A DNA stretch of 32,814 nt from Sorangium cellulosum (GTDB taxonomy: Bacteria > Myxococcota_A > Polyangia > Polyangiales > Polyangiaceae): contig DYPH01000067.1 in NCBI GenBank assembly GCA_020720045.1, forward strand, positions 1 to 32,814. The letters are read 5' to 3'. Positions 1 through 7,329 of the stretch are shown here, piece by piece; the first letter of the stretch is position 1, and each line of letters opens with the position of its first letter. Both the position numbers and the translations under genes were made by a program. Under the pieces are notes generated by a model. The model was not told the DNA's origin. It ran no database searches and saw only the letters and a list, made by a program, of their open reading frames with translations.

Positions 1-50
1 TTTTCGGTACTTCCTGCGACTCTCGGGGAGAACCTCGGAAACACCCTTCG

Positions 51-137
51 CGGAGAGGAAGGGATTCGAACCCCCGGTACGCTTGCACGTACACAGCATT
101 TCCAATGCTGCGCCTTCGACCACTCGGCCACCTCTCC
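51..137 (-). tRNA. tRNA-Ser(GGA)
   Basis: On the minus strand a full class II tRNA can be folded. The 7-bp acceptor stem is GGAGAGG/CCTCTCC with discriminator G at 51. The anticodon stem CAGCA/TGCTG closes the loop TTGGAAA, giving anticodon GGA. A long variable arm (GTACG/CGTAC) and a T-arm with TTCGAAT follow. The long variable arm and GGA anticodon identify serine (UCC/UCU codons). CCA is not encoded. I see no clear terminator in the 50 bases downstream. Confidence 0.96.
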
Positions 138-283
138 GTGTCGCGACCGACCCCTTGCGGAATCGCTCGCGAACGGTGGCTCGGTTATCGGATCTTCGCG
201 CGGGTGCCAAAGAAAATCGGAGGGGCGACCGCCGATCGACGGCAGAAAGCAACCGAAGCGCCCGTTTTGCGTATGGTCCCCCC

Positions 284-1495
284 GTGGAAGCTGCGCGCAC
301 ATCGTGGGGGGCTACCGGTGCGCTCTTCGCCGCCGTCGGTCTCGTGATCGCGTCCGGCTTCTTTCGCCCGCCCGAAGTGGCCGCCGACGCGCACGGCGAC
401 GTACCGGCAGCCAGCGCAGTCCTTCTCACCGTGGCCCCCCGGAGCGACCCTGCGGAAGCCACGCGTCGTGCGCTGCGGGAGCGGCTGGCGCGGGACCCGC
501 GCGACGAGGAGGCAGCGACAGAGCTCGCAGAAAGGTGTATTCTGCAAGCGCGAAAGACCCGAGACCCACGCTGGCTCGGGCAGGCCCAGGCGGCCCTCGG
601 TCCTTTCTGGAGCGACGCGGATCCTTCCGCGGAGGTGCTTTTGTTGCGGGCGACGATTCGTCAAAGTCTTCATGCGTTTCCGGAGGCGTTGGCCGATCTT
701 GATCGCGCGACCCGCCTCCGCGCAGACCCGCAAATCGAGCTCACCCGTGCGACCGTCCTCGCCATTCTTGGGCGCTTCGACGAGGCGCGTGCAGCCTGCA
801 CGCGTGTTTCGGAACGGCTGCCGGTCGTTGGGGCTGGCTGTACGGCCCAAATCGAGGCGGTGACCGGTTCGGCGCGACCGGCGGTCGTCCGTTTGGATGC
901 CGTCCTCACCGGCGCGGGCGCCGCCACTGAGGAAATTCCCTGGCTCCTATCGCTTCGCGCCGAAGCGAACCTCCGGCTCGGCGATCGGGGCGCCGCGCGG
1001 AGCGATCTCCTTCGCGCGCTCGCCGGCGATCCCCTGGATGCCTATTCACGCATTCTACTGCAAGATACACATATCGACGAGGCCAACGAGCAGAGCTTGG
1101 CGGCGGCGATCGCATTGACGGTCGGTCACGAGAACGACGACGCCGTGATGCTCCGGGGCGCGATCGCGGCGAAGCGCGCACACCACCCGCAAGCAGACGC
1201 ATTTGCGCGGGAACTTCGAGAGAAGCAGAAGGCAGCGCGTGAACGCGGTGACACCGTCCACCGCCGGGAAGAGGCGCTCTTCGCGCTTCACGTCGACGGC
1301 GATGCCGCCCAAGCCCTTCCCCTCGCCGAAGCGAATTTCGGCGTTCAAAAAGAGCCGGCAGATGTTCGCCTGCTCTTGGAGGCAGCGATCGCGGCGCACG
1401 AACCGCTCCGGGGGAAGCCTGCCGCCGATTTCGCGCGAAAGACAAAGCTCGAAGACCCTGTAATCGCAGCACTTCTCCCCCAGGTACCCCAGTGA
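284..1495 (+). CDS. Membrane-anchored or exported TPR-repeat protein
   Basis: The open frame runs antisense through the tRNA from position 83, but an ATG inside a tRNA is implausible. I therefore start at the GTG at 284, which is followed at once by a signal/anchor segment (about residues 8-27, rich in Ala/Gly/Val/Leu). The remaining protein (403 residues in all) is Ala/Arg/Leu-rich helix pairs that look like degenerate tetratricopeptide repeats, for example around ALADLDRATRL and GDRGAARSDLLRAL. Such repeats are scaffolds for protein contacts in the periplasm. The stop overlaps the GTG of the next gene (GTGA), so the two are translationally coupled. A TPR gene beside HupE/UreJ and DUF4331 genes is an arrangement I recall from other genomes. 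No enzymatic motif is visible. The start is uncertain because no good Shine-Dalgarno precedes it. Confidence 0.8.
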   Translation: MEAARTSWGATGALFAAVGLVIASGFFRPPEVAADAHGDVPAASAVLLTVAPRSDPAEATRRALRERLARDPRDEEAATELAERCILQARKTRDPRWLGQAQAALGPFWSDADPSAEVLLLRATIRQSLHAFPEALADLDRATRLRADPQIELTRATVLAILGRFDEARAACTRVSERLPVVGAGCTAQIEAVTGSARPAVVRLDAVLTGAGAATEEIPWLLSLRAEANLRLGDRGAARSDLLRALAGDPLDAYSRILLQDTHIDEANEQSLAAAIALTVGHENDDAVMLRGAIAAKRAHHPQADAFARELREKQKAARERGDTVHRREEALFALHVDGDAAQALPLAEANFGVQKEPADVRLLLEAAIAAHEPLRGKPAADFARKTKLEDPVIAALLPQVPQ

Positions 1496-2622
1496 GCCGC
1501 CCGCTTCAACGCGCCCTCGCCGGGCTTCTCGCTGCCCTTGCCATCTTCGGTGCGACGAAGGCCGCAGAGGCCCACAAGCCGAGTGACGCCTACCTCGTCC
1601 TCGCAGCAAAGGGGGATGGCGCCCGCGGCCACCTCGACGTCGCCCTCCGCGATCTTCACGACACCCTCGATCTCGACCGCGATGGCGCCGGACAAATTAC
1701 GGGGGCGGAGGTCGATGAGGCGTTTCCGCGCGTCGAGAAGTACCTGGCCGAGCACCTCGCGCTTCGAGGCGGCGCAAACAAGTGCATTCTACACTTTTCT
1801 CAAAACGGGATCGTCCCCCACTCGGACGGCCCCTACCTGCGCGTCGAGATCGATGCAGCATGCACGGGCAGCGTCACAGATGTAGACTACAGCCTTTTCT
1901 TCCGTCGGGATCCCCAGCACCATGGGCTCCTCGATGCCGGCGATGGCGCAAAGATTTTTACGAACGAAGTTCGAACGTTACCCCTCGCAGCAAACATGGC
2001 GCCCGGGTTCCTTGCGATGGTCCGCGACGGCATTTTTCACATCTGGACGGGCGCCGATCACCTGCTCTTCCTCGTCACGCTCCTCCTCCCCGCCGTGCTC
2101 TTCAAGGGGCGCAAGACCGCCGACGAGCCCCACGAACCGGAAACCCTCCGTGCCACCTTCGCCGGAATTTTGAAGACAGTGACGGCGTTTACGGTCGCTC
2201 ATTCCCTCACGCTCGCCGCCGGCGCACTCGGCCTTCCGACGCCGGCGTCGATGCTCGTTGAGAGCGCCATCGCTGCCAGTATCGTGCTCGCCGCCCTCGA
2301 CAACGTGCGCCCGCTCTTCACCGGCCGCCGCTGGGTCGTCGCCTTTGGTCTTGGGCTCCTCCACGGCTTCGGCTTTTCGGGCGTCCTCCGCGATCTTGGG
2401 CTGCGCGGTCCGCCGCTCCTGAAGGCCCTCCTCGCCTTCAACGGCGGCGTCGAAATCGGTCAGGTCGCCGTGCTCGCCGTGGTCGTCCCTCTGCTTTTTT
2501 CGCTCCGCCGCTTCCGTTGGTACGAGCGACGCGCGGTACCGATCGCGTCGCTTGTGGTGGCCATGATCGCCGCCGTCTGGATCGTCGAACGGGTGACCGG
2601 CCGGGAACTCATCCCCGGCTAG
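1492..2622 (+). CDS. HupE/UreJ-family membrane protein with EF-hand-like loop
   Basis: This 376-residue protein starts at a GTG that overlaps the upstream stop. It has a signal peptide (about residues 1-27), a soluble periplasmic domain (about 28-170), and then a membrane domain of about six helices. The membrane part carries the pattern I associate with the HupE_UreJ_2 family: a His and Asp-His pair in HIWTGADHLLFL, then TVAHSLTL, LLHGFGFSG and FNGGVEIGQ. Related HupE/UreJ proteins are thought to be nickel/cobalt permeases or helpers of metalloenzyme maturation; the substrate of this subfamily is not established. The soluble domain has a 12-residue loop at about 62-73 (DRDGAGQITGAE) fitting an EF-hand calcium loop except for Ala at loop position 5. 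The conserved His/Asp residues suggest metal handling, which is inference. Confidence 0.88.
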   Translation: MSRPLQRALAGLLAALAIFGATKAAEAHKPSDAYLVLAAKGDGARGHLDVALRDLHDTLDLDRDGAGQITGAEVDEAFPRVEKYLAEHLALRGGANKCILHFSQNGIVPHSDGPYLRVEIDAACTGSVTDVDYSLFFRRDPQHHGLLDAGDGAKIFTNEVRTLPLAANMAPGFLAMVRDGIFHIWTGADHLLFLVTLLLPAVLFKGRKTADEPHEPETLRATFAGILKTVTAFTVAHSLTLAAGALGLPTPASMLVESAIAASIVLAALDNVRPLFTGRRWVVAFGLGLLHGFGFSGVLRDLGLRGPPLLKALLAFNGGVEIGQVAVLAVVVPLLFSLRRFRWYERRAVPIASLVVAMIAAVWIVERVTGRELIPG

Positions 2623-2636
2623 GTATTCTATGCACA

Positions 2637-2651
2637 CTGCACCTTGTGCAG
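2637..2651. repeat. Small perfect hairpin between convergent genes
   Basis: CTGCAC-CTT-GTGCAG is a perfect 6-bp stem with a 3-base loop. It sits between the stop of the HupE-like gene and the convergent end of the lipoprotein gene. It lacks a clear T-run on either side, so I call it only a hairpin that could help end transcription. Confidence 0.4.
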
Positions 2652-2652
2652 G

Positions 2653-3276
2653 CTACAGCTTTTGAAACGCGTCGACAGCTTTCTGAATGATCGCCTTGCT
2701 TTCCGGCTTCCCGGCGGCCGGTCCGCGAACCGTGAGGAGCGCGTTTTTCACGACAAGCAACGTGCGGCCGGGGATCATCGCAAAGGCCTTTTCCGAAGTC
2801 TCTTTCCCTTTTTTCGCCTCTTCCGGCGATGCGTATTCGCAGAGGGAGAAGACGGTATCGGCCTCCCCTTTGGCCCCCAAGCAATAGATTGCACCATACA
2901 CCGATGCAACGTGCTGAGTCTTCTCGGTCAGCTTGATGCCGGCCGCCTCGAAGGCGGCGTAGGTTTCGTCGGCGGAGGGGTGGACCGGCTTTCGGTGGGT
3001 CTTCTCCCACGCGAACTTGTCGGCGAGGGGGAGAGCCGGGGAGAGGCCGTTGGCACTTGGGAGGTCGTTCAGCGACGCGCCGGAGGCCGTGGCAGCAGGC
3101 GCCGTAGGAACGGCGGAAGATGCCGGAGTCTGCGAAGAAACAGTAGCACTACCTTCCGTCTTCGTCTTGCACCCAGGAAGCGCGAGCAGTACCACAATCA
3201 TCGCAGTCCGTGCCACAAGCCCTCCGGTTTTCGCGCGACCAGGCAGAGGTTTCGACGGCTGGAACGAGGGGCTCAT
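2653..3276 (-). CDS. Predicted lipoprotein, unknown function
   Basis: This 207-residue protein has a basic N-terminus, a hydrophobic stretch and a lipobox LPGC with the modified Cys at about residue 36. A Ser/Thr/Ala/Pro-rich linker of about 30 residues follows, then a small folded domain (about 75-207) with two cysteines (YCLG and LCEY). I do not recognise the domain. The ATG at 3276 is preceded by GAGAGAA at a reasonable distance. A GTG at residue 21 with GGAGGG just upstream is an alternative start that still leaves a short lipoprotein signal. The gene is convergent with the HupE-like gene and divergent from the DUF4331 gene. A perfect 8+8 palindrome lies just upstream of the start. Confidence 0.82.
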   Translation of the reverse strand: MSPSFQPSKPLPGRAKTGGLVARTAMIVVLLALPGCKTKTEGSATVSSQTPASSAVPTAPAATASGASLNDLPSANGLSPALPLADKFAWEKTHRKPVHPSADETYAAFEAAGIKLTEKTQHVASVYGAIYCLGAKGEADTVFSLCEYASPEEAKKGKETSEKAFAMIPGRTLLVVKNALLTVRGPAAGKPESKAIIQKAVDAFQKL

Positions 3277-3303
3277 AAGTTCTCTCAGGGGGAAGTGATT
3301 GAG

Positions 3304-3323
3304 TTTTCTGACAATTCAGAAAA
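3304..3323. promoter_or_regulatory. Perfect 8+8 bp palindrome, candidate operator
   Basis: TTTTCTGA-CAAT-TCAGAAAA is a perfect inverted repeat with a 4-base spacer. It lies 27 bases upstream of the lipoprotein start at 3276 and stands out as AT-rich in a GC-rich background. The position suits an operator or a 5'-leader hairpin for that gene. The function is inferred from symmetry and position only. Confidence 0.45.
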
Positions 3324-3500
3324 ACCCGAGGAGCGTAAGCGGAAGCCGCGGAGTCGGCTCTTCGTCACACGTAGAAATCTGCTTCCAGGGTTGTCTTCAG
3401 TGCAATTCCCAGAAAGCATGCCAGAGCGGAAGGGGAGTTCGCAAAAAAATGCGTCGGAAATGGTAACTGAAACCGAAGCATCGCGTACCCCCGCCACCCG

Positions 3501-3589
3501 GACTCGAACGGAACGTTTGGAACGTTCGAGTCGCCAAGGACCTCCCGGTCCTGCCGCTGCCGGGCTCTAGACTTTGCTCCTCCCGGAGC
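3501..3589. repeat. Three consecutive hairpins upstream of the DUF4331 gene
   Basis: Stem 1 pairs 3501-3510 (GACTCGAACG) with 3523-3532 (CGTTCGAGTC), 10 perfect bp around a 12-base loop that repeats GAACGTT. Stem 2 pairs 3537-3542 with 3547-3552 (AGGACC/GGTCCT) around TCCC. Stem 3 pairs 3576-3580 with 3585-3589 (GCTCC/GGAGC), again around TCCC. Together they could form a structured leader 60-150 bases upstream of the start at 3652. Parts resemble a tRNA T-arm, but no complete tRNA folds. Confidence 0.5.
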
Positions 3590-3651
3590 ACGCACCCCGC
3601 AACGACCGAAGCGGTCCACCGCGCTCGGCCTCAGCAAGGAATCTTTCGACG

Positions 3652-5202
3652 ATGCGAAATCGCTATCTCACCGCCATGCTCGCGGTCCTCGCCCTTGGCG
3701 GCGTCACGCTCTCCGCGACCCACGAATCGGAGGCCTCCAGCCACCGCGAGGCGCCGTTCATCACGAAGAACCCGAAGGTCGACGGCACCGACTTTTATAT
3801 GTTCCGGAGCTACGAAGCAGGGCGCACCGCTGGGGACGGCTACGTGACCCTGATCTCGAATTGGCAGCCGCTCCAGGACGCCTACGGCGGTCCCAACTAC
3901 TTCACGATGGATTCGGAAGCGCTCTACGAAATCCACGTCGATAATAACGGCGATAGCGCGGAAGACATCACCTTCCAGTTCCGCTTCCAGAACCCGCTCG
4001 TGAACGGCGGAAAGGGCGTTGAACTTCCGATCGGCGGCCAGAATGTCGGCATTCCGCTCCGTATTGCCGGGCCGGTGAACGGCAGCGATCCGAACCTCGG
4101 CGCGGGCAGCGAGAACAACATCTCCTCGCCGGAAACGTTCTCGGTCAAGGTGATCCGTGGCAACCGCCGGACCGGGACCGCCCAGGACGTCACCAACAAG
4201 GCAGACGGCGCGACCGTCTTCAAGAAGCCACTCGACAACGTCGGCGCGAAGACCTTCCAAGGGGGCTACAAGGCCTACGCCGACAAGTTCATTTATGAAG
4301 TAAACATCCCAGGTTGTGCGACACCGGGGCGCATCTTCGTCGGTCAGCGCGCGGAGTCGTTCGCCGTCAACCTCGGAACGATCTTCGACCTCGTGAACGC
4401 GCCGCTCGGGGTGATCACGAACCCGGCGCTCCGCGGCGCCGTGGCGAACCCGATCGCCTCGAAGAACATCACGACGACCTCCGTCGAAATTCCGACCTCC
4501 TGCCTCAAGAATGGCAAAGATCAGATCGGCGGTTGGAGCACGGCGAGCGTCCGTCAGGCGCGCGTCATCAATCCGACGGCAACCTACGGCTCCCCGTCCC
4601 GCGAAGGCGGCTCGTGGGTCCAGGTTTCCCGCCTCGGAAGCCCGCTCGTCAATGAAGTGGTCATCGGTCTCGCCGATAAAGATCGCTTCAATTCGAGCGA
4701 ACCGAAGGACGACGCTCAATTCGCGAAGTACGTCACCAACCCGACGCTTCCGAAGCTGGTCGAGCTCATCTACGGCGCGGCGAATGCTCCGGCGCCGACC
4801 GCCTTCCCGCGCACCGACCTCGTCGCGGCGTTCCTCACCGGCATCCCCGGCGTCAACGCGAACGGGGCAACGAGCGAGATGCTCCGCCTCAACGTCGCAA
4901 TCGGACCGACGACCGGCGCGCAGAGCGACTTCGGCGCGGCGAGCTGCCTCACCGCATCGACGGCAGCCGCGGGCGCCGCCGTAGACACGAACCTCGCCGG
5001 CTGCGACCCGGCCGGCTTCCCGAACGGACGACGCCCCGGCGACGACATCACCGACATCGCCCTTCGCGTCGTCATGGGTCGCCTCCTTGACACCACGAAG
5101 GCCCCCGCCGGCCCCGCGCCGCTCCACGACGCGGTCCTCCAGACGGCGAGCCAGTTTGACAGCGCCTTCCCGTACCTCAAGACCCCGAACGGAGGAACCT
5201 GA
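3652..5202 (+). CDS. DUF4331 family exported protein
   Basis: I start at the ATG at 3652, which has AAGGAA ten bases upstream and opens a clean signal peptide (about residues 1-28, cut after an Ala/Ser-rich stretch). The mature protein begins with the hallmark of DUF4331 proteins: SSHREAPFI, then a K-x-DGTDFYMF segment. The 516-residue length and the FPYL segment near the end also suit the family. The fold is probably all-beta and the protein extracytoplasmic; no catalytic role is established. The stop TGA overlaps the ATG of the next gene, so the two are co-translated. DUF4331 genes near TPR and HupE/UreJ genes suggest a shared envelope function, which is inference. Confidence 0.93.
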   Translation: MRNRYLTAMLAVLALGGVTLSATHESEASSHREAPFITKNPKVDGTDFYMFRSYEAGRTAGDGYVTLISNWQPLQDAYGGPNYFTMDSEALYEIHVDNNGDSAEDITFQFRFQNPLVNGGKGVELPIGGQNVGIPLRIAGPVNGSDPNLGAGSENNISSPETFSVKVIRGNRRTGTAQDVTNKADGATVFKKPLDNVGAKTFQGGYKAYADKFIYEVNIPGCATPGRIFVGQRAESFAVNLGTIFDLVNAPLGVITNPALRGAVANPIASKNITTTSVEIPTSCLKNGKDQIGGWSTASVRQARVINPTATYGSPSREGGSWVQVSRLGSPLVNEVVIGLADKDRFNSSEPKDDAQFAKYVTNPTLPKLVELIYGAANAPAPTAFPRTDLVAAFLTGIPGVNANGATSEMLRLNVAIGPTTGAQSDFGAASCLTASTAAAGAAVDTNLAGCDPAGFPNGRRPGDDITDIALRVVMGRLLDTTKAPAGPAPLHDAVLQTASQFDSAFPYLKTPNGGT

Positions 5203-5522
5203 TGAAGCCTTGGCTTTTGTTTGCGTTTATCGGGGCACTCTCCCTCGGTACGCTCGTCGGTTGCGGCGATGACGACCTCACCGATCCGGTCGCCGATGCA
5301 GGCGACAACGGGGATGGCGCCATCAATCGCCCCGATTCGGGCCCCGGCCCCGACGGCAGCACGCCGGACGCCGGTCCCCCGCCGGAGACGTTTACTGCGT
5401 TCGCAAAGCGGCTCGTCCTGACAGAGACGAAGGACAACAACGCCCCCCAGCCGTTCACGACCTTCGCGAACCTGACCGACACGCCGGTCGCGGGCGACTT
5501 TCCGGCCAGCTTCTTTCCGTGA
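5202..5522 (+). CDS. Small lipoprotein coupled to the DUF4331 gene
   Basis: This is a 106-residue protein with a signal peptide ending in the lipobox LVGC (Cys at about residue 21), followed by an Asp/Gly/Pro-rich linker (about 22-62) and a short C-terminal module. The ATG overlaps the DUF4331 stop by one base (TGATG), so it is almost certainly expressed with that gene. The C-terminal part (FTAFAKRLVL, then FTTFANL and a closing FPASFF) is not a domain I recognise. A role as a lipid-anchored partner of the DUF4331 protein is inference from coupling. It is followed by a long palindrome and a strong terminator. Confidence 0.85.
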   Translation: MKPWLLFAFIGALSLGTLVGCGDDDLTDPVADAGDNGDGAINRPDSGPGPDGSTPDAGPPPETFTAFAKRLVLTETKDNNAPQPFTTFANLTDTPVAGDFPASFFP

Positions 5523-5525
5523 CGT

Positions 5526-5567
5526 TACGTGCATCACGCAGGCATATGCTTGCAGGATGCATACGTA
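5526..5567. repeat. 42-base imperfect palindrome
   Basis: The outer arm TACGT (5526-5530) pairs with ACGTA (5563-5567). The next arm GCATC (5531-5535) pairs with GATGC (5556-5560), leaving a 2-base bulge. The core is the self-complementary GCATATGC (5542-5549), flanked by GCA/TGC. It lies directly between the small lipoprotein stop and the terminator. It could be a protein-binding palindrome or an mRNA 3'-end structure. Confidence 0.5.
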
Positions 5568-5575
5568 GATGATGG

Positions 5576-5608
5576 ACGCCCCCGCCTCTCGAGGCGTGGG
5601 GCGTTTTT
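5576..5608 (+). terminator. Intrinsic terminator after the DUF4331-lipoprotein pair
   Basis: ACGCCCC (5576-5582) pairs with GGGGCGT (5598-5604), and inside it GCCTC (5584-5588) pairs with GAGGC (5591-5595). A T-run (5604-5608) follows at once. This is a textbook Rho-independent terminator ending the DUF4331 transcript. Confidence 0.85.
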
Positions 5609-5640
5609 GCTTCTTGGGAAATGCGGTGTAAGGCGCCGGC

Positions 5641-6879
5641 ATGGGTTTTGTCGCTCGGAAGGCTCGCGCATTCGCTTGCGCGGCAATCACGCTCCTCCCG
5701 ATCGCCGCCTGCGCGGCCGGTGCCCACGTCGCCAAGACGCCGGCCCCCACCGTGCCCGACGCCGGCCTCGCCGATGCGAGCGACGATGCGGATGCAACCG
5801 CCCAAGATGCCAGAGCTGTGGAGACGAACGCCGTCGCCCCCATCCCCGCGCCCCGCAATTTCGCCGGCGGCCCCTGCCCCTCCGAGATGGCGCTCGTCGG
5901 TGCAACCTGCATCGATCGCTGGGAGGCGACGCTCGTCGCCACCGATGGGAGTCCGCTGCGTTGGTACGACAACGCGGACAAAGTCGCCGTCCGCGCGATG
6001 AGCCAACCAGACGTATTTCCTAGCGGTTACGTAAGTCGGGACAAGGCCGAAGAGGCCTGCGGCGCGTCCGGGAAGCGACTCTGCAAGCTCCGGGAGTGGC
6101 GGAGCGCCTGCACCGGCTCTGCGGCGCGCGCCTACCCCTACGGCGCTGCAAAAAAAGCTGCAGCATGCAACGATTCTGGGCGTTCGCCGCTTGGCGTCGT
6201 CTTCCCCAAGGAATGGGCCGCCCTCCAGGCGAGCATCGCTGCCCACCCCGCGAAAGCGGCACGTCGGACGCCCCAAGGGAAGCCGATGGCGTCAGGGACG
6301 AAGGGGCCAAAGTCGACGGGGCGCGTCGGAAAGAACAGCAAAAAAGCGGGAAAGGGTGCGCCCGCCAGGAGTAGCGGGAAGCCCGCGAAGAGCGGCGCGA
6401 AGACGGGAACTCCGGCGACCTCCGGCAAGCTGAAGAACAACGTTCCCGCGGCGGCAAAGTCGGCGCGACGCGCGCTGCGCCTCGACACACCGGAGAAGCT
6501 GGCGAGCTGGTCGATCATGAATGATCCCCGCCTCTTGCAAGTCGACGGTACCGTTGCTCCCGCGGGCGCGTTCGCTCAGTGTACGACGCCGGAGGGGGTC
6601 CACGATCTCGTCGGGAACCTTCACGAATGGGTCGCCGACGATTGGAACGGCAGCGGAATCTTTGCCGGCGGTTACTTCCTCGACACGACCATCAATGGCG
6701 AAGGATGCATGTACAGCACACGCGCCCACGCCCCCGCCTACCACGACTACTCAATCGGGTTCCGCTGCTGCAAAGACGCCGTCGGCGTCCCCGGAACCGC
6801 CGAAGGCGGTGAGGAAACGGCGAGCACGAGTGAAGACGGGGGAGCCCGCGAACTGCCTGAGGAGAGCGACGGCGAGTAG
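5641..6879 (+). CDS. FGE/SUMF1-fold lipoprotein with histone-H1-like insert
   Basis: This 412-residue protein has a lipoprotein signal (lipobox IAAC, Cys about residue 24) and a D/A/T-rich linker to about 70. An FGE-sulfatase (SUMF1-type) domain follows: CPSEMALVG...CIDRWEAT at 79-97, CGASGKRLCKLREW at 140-153, GVHDLVGNLHEWV at 319-331 and IGFRCC at 372-377. FGE-fold proteins include formylglycine-generating enzymes, but many members of this class are probably non-catalytic or act on unknown substrates. Between the two halves, about 203-280 is a basic Lys/Ala/Gly/Ser/Pro-rich stretch much like histone H1 tails; the C-terminus (about 385-412) is strongly acidic. The ATG at 5641 has a weak AAGG upstream. 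An A7 run at 6150-6156 is notable in this GC-rich gene. Confidence 0.87.
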   Translation: MGFVARKARAFACAAITLLPIAACAAGAHVAKTPAPTVPDAGLADASDDADATAQDARAVETNAVAPIPAPRNFAGGPCPSEMALVGATCIDRWEATLVATDGSPLRWYDNADKVAVRAMSQPDVFPSGYVSRDKAEEACGASGKRLCKLREWRSACTGSAARAYPYGAAKKAAACNDSGRSPLGVVFPKEWAALQASIAAHPAKAARRTPQGKPMASGTKGPKSTGRVGKNSKKAGKGAPARSSGKPAKSGAKTGTPATSGKLKNNVPAAAKSARRALRLDTPEKLASWSIMNDPRLLQVDGTVAPAGAFAQCTTPEGVHDLVGNLHEWVADDWNGSGIFAGGYFLDTTINGEGCMYSTRAHAPAYHDYSIGFRCCKDAVGVPGTAEGGEETASTSEDGGARELPEESDGE

Positions 6880-6897
6880 CGCGGCAACGGCGAGACG

Positions 6898-7251
6898 CTA
6901 CTCGACGACGACCGAGCTCGCGTACATGTCCATGCCGCAGGTGAAGGTGAGCGTCTGCGCGGTTTCGGTCGGCACTTTGATGGAGACTGGTGTTTGAAGG
7001 GGAAGCGCTTCGTCGACGTTAAGCGCTTTGAACTTCACGCGCTCCGCACAGGTGTGCGCCGACGTGCGCGTAAACACAAGCGTCGCCGGCTTCCCTTTTT
7101 CCAGGCGCACCTTGCTCGGCGTGAACCCTTCGTCGGTCACGGCGATCGGGACCGTCCCGCTCTGAAGAGGAGCCGGCGGCAGCTCAGTCTTTTTGCAAGA
7201 GAAGAGCGCGCATGCGAGGAGTGGGGCGGCGAAAAGCGAGGGGCGCAGCAT
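6898..7251 (-). CDS. Cupredoxin-domain lipoprotein
   Basis: I start at the internal ATG at 7251, because it opens a lipoprotein signal (lipobox LFSC, Cys about residue 19); the frame further upstream overlaps the divergent gene. The mature part (about 30-117) is one cupredoxin-like beta-sandwich: GFTPSKVRLEKGKP, a TSAHTC segment (His66, Cys68) and a C-terminal TFTCGMDMY loop (Cys105, Met107, Met109). The His plus Cys/Met-rich loop suggests copper binding, so a role in envelope electron transfer or copper handling is likely, with no partner evident. It is convergent with the FGE-fold gene (18 bp apart) and divergent from the phosphodiesterase gene. Confidence 0.85.
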   Translation of the reverse strand: MLRPSLFAAPLLACALFSCKKTELPPAPLQSGTVPIAVTDEGFTPSKVRLEKGKPATLVFTRTSAHTCAERVKFKALNVDEALPLQTPVSIKVPTETAQTLTFTCGMDMYASSVVVE

Positions 7252-7329
7252 CGGCGGCGAGCCTAGCCGAACTGGGCGGCGCCGCGGCGAAGTGCCGCAC
7301 GCAGCGGCGGTTTCGAGTAGCCTCCGCGC

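Larger units (their letters stand above)
3277..3651. other. 375-bp divergent intergenic region with several inverted repeats
   Basis: No credible gene lies here. The region separates the minus-strand lipoprotein start from the plus-strand DUF4331 start, so it should hold both promoters. It contains a perfect palindrome close to the lipoprotein gene and three consecutive hairpins on the DUF4331 side, listed separately. I cannot assign -35/-10 boxes with confidence. Confidence 0.7.

Noticed and set aside
83-283. Upstream part of the first open frame, starting inside the tRNA
   Set aside because: It is antisense to a tRNA and its residues are Arg-rich with no signal; the GTG at 284 opens a proper anchor segment.
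3485-3590. Possible tRNA (GTTCGAGTCC and GGACTCGAAC segments)
   Set aside because: No acceptor stem, D-arm or 7-base anticodon loop can be made on either strand; kept only as hairpins.
3631-5127. 498-codon minus-strand open frame antisense to the DUF4331 gene
   Set aside because: The translation is Arg/Val/Asp-rich with no motif, typical of the shadow frame of a GC-rich gene; the plus strand has a signal peptide and family motifs.
4770-5981. Minus-strand frame of 403 codons across the lipoprotein-FGE gap
   Set aside because: It spans a terminator and palindrome and shows no recognisable domain.
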